From assembly GCF_000348785.1 (NCBI RefSeq), contig NC_020520.1:992001-1056000 (forward strand): 64,000 bases of DNA, written 5' to 3'. Below, piece by piece: positions 25,496-32,584 of this stretch; position 1 is the stretch's first letter, and each line of letters opens with the position of its first letter. The notes under the pieces are model-generated. The model did not search any database. It saw only the letters and a program-made list of their open reading frames with translations, and was not told where the DNA came from. The translations under genes were made by a program, and so were the position numbers. The stretch is from Ilumatobacter coccineus YM16-304 (GTDB lineage: Bacteria; Actinomycetota; Acidimicrobiia; Acidimicrobiales; Ilumatobacteraceae).

Positions 25496-27689
25496 GCTCG
25501 AATCGGAGCCAGCCGTCGACGGTCTGCACGAGCACCACATCGCCGCTCACCGCCGCCACCGGAGCGTGCGCGTATCGAGGGTTGCCGTCGTCGTCGAGCG
25601 CCGGCTCGGGCAGGTCGTGCAGCAACCACGCATCGGCCGACGGAACCATCAGCCAGGTGTCGCGCGGCGAGAAGTCGTCGGCTGTCCATTCCGGGATCGG
25701 GCTGCCGTCGAGCTGGGTCTGCGATTCCCACATGGCGGCGAGGTCGTCGGCGTCCATCTCGATGATCGGATCGCCGGTGGTCGGGTCGACGACGGTCATC
25801 GTGTCGAAGTCGCTTCCCATCGTGCGGAACTCGAACAGCTGCCCCTCGCTGAAGCCCGGCTCGCGCACGTCGACCGATTCCTCGACGACGATTTCGCCGG
25901 TCGAGATGCGTCGCACCTCGTAGCTGTTGTACGGCTGGGCGTACACCGCCGTGTATCGGTGGTCGCCCTGCTCGAACGTCTCGGTCGTCGCCAGCGTGGG
26001 CGGCAACGAACGGCTGGTGAGCGTGAGGACCGACTCGCTCGAACCGTGCCCGACCGTCATTTTCTCGGGCAGTCGGTCGACCGTCAGCGGTGTCCACGTC
26101 GATTGCTGCGGGTCGAGCCGGTACAACGCCGTGAGGCTGTTCGCGTCGTTCGAGTACACGACGAGTTGGTCGCCGAGGCCGATCACCGTCGACACCGAGT
26201 AGTCGGCGTCGGGGAAACGATGCGTCGACGTGGCGCCCGAGCCAGGTTCGACGACCGTGACCTGCGTGGCCGTCCACGTGGCGATACCGCCATCGAAGGC
26301 CGCCATGCCGCCGTAGTAGTACAGCGACTCATCGAAGCGAGTGGCATCGGCATCGCCCCAATCGCCCGTCCACACCTCGAGCAGGTTGTCGCGCTCCAGG
26401 AGCGCAGCCTGCTCGCCGTCGAGGCCGAGATCGGCCAACTCGATCACGATCTGCTGCTCCTCCTGGCCGGGTTGGTCGAGGTCGATGCGGGCCTGGCCAT
26501 CGGCGATGCGAAGGCCATACCCGCTGAGCGTCTGGCCGAAGCGCTCCTCGACCACCGCCTGCACGTCGATGTTGAAATGGGTCGTGGTCTCGACGCCCCA
26601 CCCGGCGTCGCCGGCGATGAGTTGGTCGGCCTGCACATAGGCGGAGACGTACTGCCGTGCCCCGGTCGATGCATCGGCGAACGGGTCGCTGATGGGGACG
26701 GTCTGCGCGGTCCAGTCGCCGAGATCGCTCGTGCTCCAGACCGTCATGGGCTCCACGAGCGGGAGCGCGTTGCGAAACGGCATGGTCAGGATGGCGATCC
26801 GACCGTCGGCCGCGGTGACCTGCACAGGGCGGCCCAGGTCGGATGGCACGTCGATCTCGAACGGTTCCCACGCGGTGCCGTCGGGGGAGAAGTAGGCGTC
26901 CAACCCGAACGGCCATTCGAACGAGAAGAACGCCTCGAGCACGTCGGGATGCTCATCGAGGATGGCGTCGATCTCGTCGCCGTGTCCGGCATCTCTCAGA
27001 GTTTCGACGGCCGTCGAACTCGTTGCGGTCGCGTCGGCGAACAATGCGTCGACGAGTTGCTCACCGAGCAGTTCGTTGGCCTCGCTCGGGCTCAGCTCCA
27101 CGCCGTCGGGTGGAACCTGCTCGGAGCGTCCCAGGAGGAAGCCGCCGTCCCATTCGACCAGAAACTCCCAGACGACCTCGACGTCGAAATCGGCGGGCAC
27201 GCCCGGCGGACTCTCGAACTCGATCGTCGGCACGAACTCCGACACATCGACCGGCTCGACGTCGATCAGCGCCACGTCGACCGGATCGAGCACCCGCTGC
27301 CCCATCGGCTCACCGGCCCCCACCTCGGGATCCGCCGGGACGGCGGTCGCCGGGTCGGTGGTCGTCGGATCGGTGGTCTGGATCGGCGTGGCGGACGTCG
27401 CCGGCGCATCGGCCGAGACGGGTGGGGTGGCCGTGACGATCAAATCGTCGGAGGGCGTGTCGTCGGAACGGAGCGTGAGGCCGACGCCGACGATGCCGAT
27501 CACACCTGCGGCAGCGAGGGCGAGCCCGGCCTGCGTGCGGCGTTGCCGGCGCCGTCGCCTCCGCTCGACATCGGCGAGACCGACCACGTCGTCGGTCGCC
27601 GGAAGCTTCGCTGCCAGCCGTTGCAGGTCGTGGCCGAACGTCGCGAGCGGCGACTCGACCGGGTCGGGGGATTGCGCTTCTGCGGTCAC
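25488..27689 (-). CDS. large membrane-anchored partner of ECF sigma factor (putative anti-sigma)
   Basis: The predicted protein has 733 residues. The first 42 are cytoplasmic, followed by an Arg cluster (43-51), one membrane span (52-73), a short Thr/Pro-rich stalk, and an exported region of about 600 residues rich in Asp, Val and Trp-containing strands that suggest a beta-propeller-like fold. The GTG at 27689 overlaps the sigma-factor stop as GTGA, so the two proteins are made together. By position it should be the anti-sigma or signal sensor, but no classic anti-sigma domain is recognisable. The longer frame to 28532 is a shadow. Confidence 0.7.
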   Translation of the reverse strand: MTAEAQSPDPVESPLATFGHDLQRLAAKLPATDDVVGLADVERRRRRRQRRTQAGLALAAAGVIGIVGVGLTLRSDDTPSDDLIVTATPPVSADAPATSATPIQTTDPTTTDPATAVPADPEVGAGEPMGQRVLDPVDVALIDVEPVDVSEFVPTIEFESPPGVPADFDVEVVWEFLVEWDGGFLLGRSEQVPPDGVELSPSEANELLGEQLVDALFADATATSSTAVETLRDAGHGDEIDAILDEHPDVLEAFFSFEWPFGLDAYFSPDGTAWEPFEIDVPSDLGRPVQVTAADGRIAILTMPFRNALPLVEPMTVWSTSDLGDWTAQTVPISDPFADASTGARQYVSAYVQADQLIAGDAGWGVETTTHFNIDVQAVVEERFGQTLSGYGLRIADGQARIDLDQPGQEEQQIVIELADLGLDGEQAALLERDNLLEVWTGDWGDADATRFDESLYYYGGMAAFDGGIATWTATQVTVVEPGSGATSTHRFPDADYSVSTVIGLGDQLVVYSNDANSLTALYRLDPQQSTWTPLTVDRLPEKMTVGHGSSESVLTLTSRSLPPTLATTETFEQGDHRYTAVYAQPYNSYEVRRISTGEIVVEESVDVREPGFSEGQLFEFRTMGSDFDTMTVVDPTTGDPIIEMDADDLAAMWESQTQLDGSPIPEWTADDFSPRDTWLMVPSADAWLLHDLPEPALDDDGNPRYAHAPVAAVSGDVVLVQTVDGWLRFELS

Positions 27690-28246
27690 TGGTCGTCCTC
27701 CAAGATCGTCGAGAGTTGTTGCAGAGCACGGCTGGTCCGGCTCTTCACCGTTCCGGTCGGGATGTCGAGTGCCGCCGCGAGGTCGGCCTCCGACCAGTCG
27801 AGGTAGTACCTGGCCACGACCACCACGCGGTGCTCGAAGCTCAGCCGTCCGAGCGCGTCGACGACGGCCTGATCGGTGTGGACGTCGTCGGTCGACGCTG
27901 TGTCGATCGCGAGCCGGGCGAACTCGTCGGGCGACACCTCGCGCCGTCGTCGGCGTCGACGCGATCGTGCCCAGTTGACACCGACCCGAAAGACCCAGCC
28001 GGTCGGATTGGCGAACCCTGAGACACGATCCCACCGGGCCAACGCCCGGGCGAACCCTTCGGCGGCGGCGTCTTGACCCGTCTCCACACTGCCGAGGCTC
28101 AGGGTCAGCGCCCGTTCCACGCGAGCGTGCTGTCGTCGATAGAACTCCTCGAAGTCGAGCGTCACGTCGAGGTCGGCGTGGGTGCGCGCCGCCCGGTCGG
28201 GGGCAGGTGCCTCGCTGTCGAGGTTCGACGGGGTCGCCTGAGTCAC
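27686..28246 (-). CDS. ECF RNA polymerase sigma factor
   Basis: The predicted protein has about 186 residues. Region 2 runs from DFEEFYRRQHARVERAL through DAAAEGFARAL and the NPTGWVFRVGVNWARSRRR motif. Region 4 has LSFEHRVVVVARYYLDWSEADLAAAL and IPTGTVKSRTSRAL, the DNA-binding helix. The start is set at GTG 28246 because AGGAGT lies 9 nt upstream; an ATG at 28291 would extend it by 15 residues. It overlaps the anchored partner by 4 nt, a standard sigma/anti-sigma layout. Confidence 0.88.
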   Translation of the reverse strand: MTQATPSNLDSEAPAPDRAARTHADLDVTLDFEEFYRRQHARVERALTLSLGSVETGQDAAAEGFARALARWDRVSGFANPTGWVFRVGVNWARSRRRRRRREVSPDEFARLAIDTASTDDVHTDQAVVDALGRLSFEHRVVVVARYYLDWSEADLAAALDIPTGTVKSRTSRALQQLSTILEDDQ

Positions 28247-28359
28247 AGAAGGAAACTCCTGACGACGCGAATCGGTTCCATCGCCGACCACATTCCCACG
28301 CGGACGGTCTGCTCGCCCGCCCGTTCCCGCCGACTCGGAGCGGCAGCGAGACCGGCCGG

Positions 28360-29394
28360 TCAGGCGACGAAGAGGTTGCTGGCCTGCGTGGTGCGAGTGA
28401 TGGCGTCGACCGCCAGCACCACGGCTGCTGCCGTGTACGACGTGTGCTCGTCGAACGGGAAGAGGACCGGCGCATCGTGCTTGCCGCCTTCGACCGGGTA
28501 CACGATGCCGGTCCAGTACGACCCGTCGTCACGACGGTGCGTGCGCGTCCACTGGAGCAGATCGGTGGCCGTCGACGTGTCGCCCATCGCCGCGAACGCG
28601 AGCGCGCACTCGGCCGTTTCCGACGCGGTCACCCACGGCTCGTCACTGACGCAACGAATGCCGAGACCTTCCATCACGAACGTGTCCCAGCCACTCGCCA
28701 TGCGCTTCTTCGCGTCGTCGCCGGTCATCGCACCGGTCAGGACGGGGTAGTACCAGTCCATCGCCCAGCGCGTCTTCGGTTCGAACGACTCGGGCTTGGT
28801 GCGAACGGCGAGCGCCATCTCGTCGGCGGCACGAACCCAATCGGGACGCGGCTCGTTGAGCGCCTCGGCCAGTTGCGCGCCACAGCGCAGGGCGTGCTGA
28901 ATGCTCGCCGTGCCGGTGAGCAGGGCGTAGTTCCACGGCCGCTCGTTGGCCTCGATCGCCCACAGCGCGAGCCCGTCGTCGCGTCGCAGCGACAGGACGA
29001 AGTCGAGCGCCTTCATCACCGTCGGCCACAAGTTCTCGGCGAATCCACGATCCCACGTGCTGCGCCAGTGATGCCACACGCCCGTCGCGATGTACGCGCA
29101 CACGTTGGTGTCGAGCTTCGACTCCTCGACCGAGCCGTCGTTGGCGTAGTAGGCGTGCCAACTCCCGTCGGCCCGCTGGGTGTCTTGCAGCCAGATGTAG
29201 GCCCGCTCGGCCTCGGTGTGCAGCCCGGCCACGTCGAGCGCCATCGCCGTCTCGACGTGGTTCCACGGGTCGCAGTGCCCGCCGGGGAACCAGGGGATCA
29301 TGCCCGTATCGAGTTGCAACGACGCCAGGTGCTCGGCGGTGGTGCGGAGCTCGTCGGCGGTGATGACACCCTCGAGTTCGGGGATCGCGCTCAT
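28360..29394 (-). CDS. alpha/alpha-toroid protein (prenyltransferase/squalene-cyclase-like)
   Basis: The 344-residue protein is built of alternating helices with recurring W-x-H and D-G-S/A motifs: DTGMIPWFPGGHCDPWNHVETAMAL-like segment, QRADGSWHAYY, LRRDDGLALWAIE and HRRDDGSYWTGIVYP. It matches the terpenoid-cyclase/prenyltransferase toroid superfamily but lacks the DxDD or DDxxD ionisation motif, so the chemistry is unclear. It overlaps the methyltransferase stop as ATGA and is the third gene of a glycosyltransferase operon. Confidence 0.75.
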   Translation of the reverse strand: MSAIPELEGVITADELRTTAEHLASLQLDTGMIPWFPGGHCDPWNHVETAMALDVAGLHTEAERAYIWLQDTQRADGSWHAYYANDGSVEESKLDTNVCAYIATGVWHHWRSTWDRGFAENLWPTVMKALDFVLSLRRDDGLALWAIEANERPWNYALLTGTASIQHALRCGAQLAEALNEPRPDWVRAADEMALAVRTKPESFEPKTRWAMDWYYPVLTGAMTGDDAKKRMASGWDTFVMEGLGIRCVSDEPWVTASETAECALAFAAMGDTSTATDLLQWTRTHRRDDGSYWTGIVYPVEGGKHDAPVLFPFDEHTSYTAAAVVLAVDAITRTTQASNLFVA

Positions 29395-30137
29395 GCAGCC
29401 GCGCTGTCTGCCGACGCGCTCGCCGGCTTGTGGGCGTAGAACACGATGCTCTTGCCGAGGGCGGGGGAGAGCACCTTCTCGGCGATCTTGGTCGACGTCG
29501 GCTGCTCGACGATGTCCCACTCGAGGAACTTGCGGTACTTCGCCACCAACGGGTGATCGTCGTTGCGCGGGCCGACGGCGCACTTCAGCCACCAGTACGG
29601 CGAGTGCAGTGCATGCGCCCGGTGGGTGCCGCGCACGTCGAGGCCGGCCGACCGCAGCTTCGCGCTCAACTCGGTCTTGGAGTAGATGCGCACGTGCCCG
29701 CCGACGCTCTTGGGTGCGTGGTACTCGTCCGACAGCATCCAGTTGATCTTCTCCGGGCCCCACGCCGGCACCGTGGCAGCGAACATGCCGCCCGGCTTGA
29801 GCACCCGGAACATCTCGGCGATCGCCGCCACATCGTCCTGGATGTGTTCGAGCACTTCGGAGGTGATGACGATGTCGAACGAATCGTCGTCGAACGGCAG
29901 GCGAGTGGCGTCGCCGCGCAGCACGCCCTTGAAGCGTTCGATGTCGATCTCGCCGGCGTCGACCATGGCGCCGAGCGTGGCGCGGGTCTCGACGACCTCG
30001 TCTTCGGCGTAGTCGAGTGCGACCACGTCGGCACCTCGGCGAGCGCACTCGAACACGTGGCGACCGAATCCGGCGCCGACGTCGAGGACACGGTGGCCCG
30101 GCTGCAGGCCGAGGCGATCGAAACGAATGGTGAGCAT
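29391..30137 (-). CDS. class I SAM-dependent methyltransferase
   Basis: The 248-residue protein has the full Methyltransf_11 pattern: motif I VLDVGAGFGRHVFECA, then VVALDYAEDEV, LPFDDDSFDIVITSEVLEHI and the post-III VLKPGGMFAATVP. The ATG at 30137 has a GGGGGA Shine-Dalgarno and lies 13 nt after the glycosyltransferase stop. The C-terminal 80 residues include several aromatic residues and may bind a lipid or sugar acceptor. Target unknown; the operon suggests a glycoconjugate. Confidence 0.85.
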   Translation of the reverse strand: MLTIRFDRLGLQPGHRVLDVGAGFGRHVFECARRGADVVALDYAEDEVVETRATLGAMVDAGEIDIERFKGVLRGDATRLPFDDDSFDIVITSEVLEHIQDDVAAIAEMFRVLKPGGMFAATVPAWGPEKINWMLSDEYHAPKSVGGHVRIYSKTELSAKLRSAGLDVRGTHRAHALHSPYWWLKCAVGPRNDDHPLVAKYRKFLEWDIVEQPTSTKIAEKVLSPALGKSIVFYAHKPASASADSAAA

Positions 30138-30150
30138 GCGTCGTCCCCCG

Positions 30151-31458
30151 TCAGAGCCGGCCGTTGCGGCGGAGCTTCTCGACGTTGGCGGGCATGGCCA
30201 GCACCTCGCGGTACTGATCGACGGTGAGCTCGGCGCAGCGCTTCCACGTCCAGCGGTCGAGCACGCGCTGGCGACCGGCTTCGCCGATCTTGTCGCGCAG
30301 TTCCTTGCTGTCGAGCCCGCGTGCGATTGCCGCAGCGAGTGCGTCGGCATCGCCTGCCGGGCAGCGCAGCGTGGTCTCGCCGTCGACGCCGGTGACTTCG
30401 GGGAGGGCGCCGCCGTCGGTGGCGACGAGCGGGGTTCCCGAGCACATCGCCTCGATCGCCGGGAGGCTGAACCCTTCGTACAGACTCGGCACGACGGCCA
30501 GCTCAGCCTCGGAGTACAGCTCGACGATTCGCTCGTCGGGCACGCCCGACACGAACTCGATGTGCTCCTTCAGGCCCAACTCCTCGATGAGGCGCATCGA
30601 CTTGCCGGGCTTGGGCTTGCCGATGATGGTGAGGGTGACGTCACGCTCGGTGCGCAGCTTCGCCATCGCCTCGAGCAGGTACGACAGGCCCTTGAGCGCC
30701 ACGTCGGCCGACGCGGTGGTGATGAGGCGGCCGGGCTTGCGTTCGACGTTGTCGAGCGGGCGGAACAGATCGGGGTCGACGCCGACGGGCACGAGGCGCA
30801 TGCGGTCGCGGCTCACCCCCATGTCCTTGTGGATGTCGTCGATCGAGTTCTGACTCACCACGACGATGCGGGGCATCTTCGACGCGACCTTGCCCTGCAT
30901 CTTGACGAACGAGTACCAGCGGCCCACCGACCAGCGCTTGTACCGCGACTTCGCGTGGCTCATCTCGAGTTCGCGGTCTTTGGTGATCGGGTGGTGCAGC
31001 GTGACGATCGTCGGGATCTGCTCCTCGATCTTCAAGATGCCCTTGCCCAGGCACTGGTTGTCGTGGACGAGGTCGAAGTCGTGGGTGCGCTTCTTCAACT
31101 CGTTGGCGGCGCGGGCCGAGAAGGCGAGTGGCTCGGGGAAGGTGCCGGTGAGGAACTGCGCCATCTCGAGCAGGTCGTAGCGGTCGTTGATCTCCCAGTA
31201 GCCGGGGAGCCGGCCGGGGAAGTGGTCGTTGAACGTGTCGAGGCTCGGCAACTTGTGCAGCTCGACCCGCTCGTCGAGTACGGGGTAGGGCTGGCCGCCG
31301 AAGACCTCGACGGTGTGGCCGAGGTCGGCGAGCGCCTTGGTGAGGTGCCGCGTGTACACACCCTGGCCGCCGACGTGCGGCTTGCCGCGATACGTCAGGT
31401 AGGCGATTTTCAGCGGCGCATCCGGATCCAACACGCTTCCCGATCCATTCGATGCCAT
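30151..31458 (-). CDS. glycosyltransferase family 4 protein
   Basis: The 435-residue GT-B enzyme has KIAYLTYRGKPHVGGQGVY at the N-terminus, the donor-site E-x7-E region in PSLYEGFSLPAIEAMCSGTPL, and VATDGGALPEV after it. A retaining transferase using a nucleotide sugar is expected; donor and acceptor are unknown. The ATG at 31458 follows TAACAT by 7 nt, so it is probably leaderless; the earlier in-frame start at 31512 would lie upstream of that box. First gene of a three-gene operon with a methyltransferase and a toroid protein. Confidence 0.87.
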   Translation of the reverse strand: MASNGSGSVLDPDAPLKIAYLTYRGKPHVGGQGVYTRHLTKALADLGHTVEVFGGQPYPVLDERVELHKLPSLDTFNDHFPGRLPGYWEINDRYDLLEMAQFLTGTFPEPLAFSARAANELKKRTHDFDLVHDNQCLGKGILKIEEQIPTIVTLHHPITKDRELEMSHAKSRYKRWSVGRWYSFVKMQGKVASKMPRIVVVSQNSIDDIHKDMGVSRDRMRLVPVGVDPDLFRPLDNVERKPGRLITTASADVALKGLSYLLEAMAKLRTERDVTLTIIGKPKPGKSMRLIEELGLKEHIEFVSGVPDERIVELYSEAELAVVPSLYEGFSLPAIEAMCSGTPLVATDGGALPEVTGVDGETTLRCPAGDADALAAAIARGLDSKELRDKIGEAGRQRVLDRWTWKRCAELTVDQYREVLAMPANVEKLRRNGRL

Positions 31459-31465
31459 TGGAACG

Positions 31466-31471
31466 ATGTTA
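31466..31471 (-). promoter_or_regulatory. TAACAT -10-like box for the glycosyltransferase operon
   Basis: On the minus strand TAACAT lies 7 nt before the ATG at 31458. A perfect 39-nt palindrome (31515-31553) starts 43 nt further upstream. Confidence 0.5.
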
Positions 31472-31514
31472 CAGCCACCAGTTACCAACCGGTAAGTGAG
31501 ACTCACCCCCACCC

Positions 31515-31553
31515 AAGTTGATTACATCGCTCCGGGAGCGATGTAATCAACTT
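31515..31553. repeat. REP-like 39-nt perfect palindrome (copy 1)
   Basis: The left arm AAGTTGATTACATCGCTCC (19 nt), one central G and the exact reverse complement form a perfect palindrome. It lies between the divergent glycosyltransferase and RAYT genes. It shares the core GCTCCGGGAGC and length with four other copies in this window, and the architecture with a fifth. Confidence 0.8.
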
Positions 31554-31598
31554 TGCACGGCCTGCCGGGTTTTTCGGGTTCGGCTGGATGATGGAGCG

Positions 31599-32486
31599 AT
31601 GCCACGACGTTCTGGGCTCGACTCCTCTGAGGTGTTCCATGTGTTCAACAGGGGCGCCGATCGACAAGACATCTTCGTATCCGATCGCGACCAGCGATGG
31701 TTCGAACTCCTGCTCGCAGAAATGGTCGCCGAACGTGGCGTCCTGGTTCACGCCTACGCGCTCATGACGAACCACTACCACCTGATCCTGCAGGCGGTCG
31801 GGAAACGACTGAGCGAAGCGATGTACTTCCTCGGCAAGGAGTACGCGTTGTACTTCAATGACACGACGGATCGATCCGGGCCGCTCTGCGACAGTCGGTT
31901 CAATGCGGTGCCGATCGTCGACTCCAACATGCTGATGGTCGAGGGCCGCTATGTCCACCGCAACCCGATCGACATCGTCGGAGTGCGGGCTCTGCCGTCG
32001 TACCGATACTCCAGCCTTCCTGCGTATCTCGGGTCGAGACCCACACCCGACTGGCTCACGACCGGCGCGCTGCTCGCTCCCTTCCTGGGCGATCGCGCCG
32101 CGTACCTCGACTTCGTGCAGCGCGCCCATCCGACCGATGCCCAGTACAGCGGAGCGCGGCCACCGCTTCGCCCGGCGACCATCGACGACGTCTGCAACGC
32201 GGTTGCCGCTTGCGCCGGAATCGAGCCCGAGTCGCTACGAGCCGTCCGCCGCGGTTGCCGGAACGATCCCCGATCGCTCGTTGCCGTGCTGGCGCTCGAA
32301 TTGCGTGTCGCATCGGCCGCATTCGTGGCGGAGGTGGTCGGATTCTCCTCGAGTCAGACGGTGCGCAACGCCGCAGCGCGCGGACGAGCCCGGCTCGCTG
32401 TCGACCCGTCGTTCCGCCAGTTTCGCGAGCGAGTTCTTCGCCAGCTTTCCGGCCAAGTTGGTTACGACGCTCCGGGAGCCGCGTAA
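31599..32486 (+). CDS. REP-associated tyrosine transposase (RAYT, IS200/Y1-like)
   Basis: The 295-residue protein starts MPRRSGLDSSEVFHVFNRG, the usual RAYT opening. The HUH motif is in MTNHYHLILQ, and the helix with the nucleophilic Tyr candidate is GRYVHRNPI. The C-terminal 90 residues resemble a DnaA-type helix-turn-helix (VCNAVAACAGIEPESLRA and FVAEVVGFSSSQTVRNAAARGRA split), as in one RAYT class. RAYTs act on REP hairpins as single-strand nucleases. Its last codons lie inside REP copy 2 and it is flanked by four REP-like palindromes. I prefer the ATG at 31599; the frame from 31518 reads through copy 1. Confidence 0.85.
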   Translation: MPRRSGLDSSEVFHVFNRGADRQDIFVSDRDQRWFELLLAEMVAERGVLVHAYALMTNHYHLILQAVGKRLSEAMYFLGKEYALYFNDTTDRSGPLCDSRFNAVPIVDSNMLMVEGRYVHRNPIDIVGVRALPSYRYSSLPAYLGSRPTPDWLTTGALLAPFLGDRAAYLDFVQRAHPTDAQYSGARPPLRPATIDDVCNAVAACAGIEPESLRAVRRGCRNDPRSLVAVLALELRVASAAFVAEVVGFSSSQTVRNAAARGRARLAVDPSFRQFRERVLRQLSGQVGYDAPGAA

Positions 32487-32493
32487 CCAGGTT
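32455..32493. repeat. REP-like 39-nt palindrome (copy 2)
   Basis: Left arm AAGTTGGTTACGACGCTCC, central G, right arm GGAGCCGCGTAACCAGGTT. The pairing is imperfect near the middle of the arms (ACG against CGC). The RAYT stop codon TAA (32484-32486) lies within the right arm, so the repeat encodes the last residues of the transposase. Confidence 0.8.
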
Positions 32494-32500
32494 CGGGGGC

Positions 32501-32539
32501 GAGTTGGTTACGACGCTCCGGGAGCTGCGTAACCAGGTT
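32501..32539. repeat. REP-like 39-nt palindrome (copy 3)
   Basis: GAGTTGGTTACGACGCTCC, central G, GGAGCTGCGTAACCAGGTT. It starts 7 nt after copy 2 and differs from it at two positions, so it looks like a tandem duplication. Confidence 0.8.
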
Positions 32540-32545
32540 TGGGGC

Positions 32546-32584
32546 GAGTTGGTTACATCGCTCCGGGAGCTGCGTAATCAGGTT
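32546..32584. repeat. REP-like 39-nt palindrome (copy 4)
   Basis: GAGTTGGTTACATCGCTCC, central G, GGAGCTGCGTAATCAGGTT. It starts 6 nt after copy 3, and its last base is the first base of the minus-strand stop codon of the sigma-fusion gene. Copies 2-4 may also serve as a bidirectional terminator. Confidence 0.8.

Noticed and set aside
25488-28532. A single 1014-residue fusion of the sigma region and the anchored partner
   Set aside because: The extra N-terminal part is the wrong frame of the sigma gene; GTG 27689 overlaps the sigma stop and is the natural start.
31515-32584. A CRISPR array from regularly spaced repeats
   Set aside because: Repeats are palindromes separated by only 6-7 nt with no unique spacers and no cas genes; they fit REP elements.
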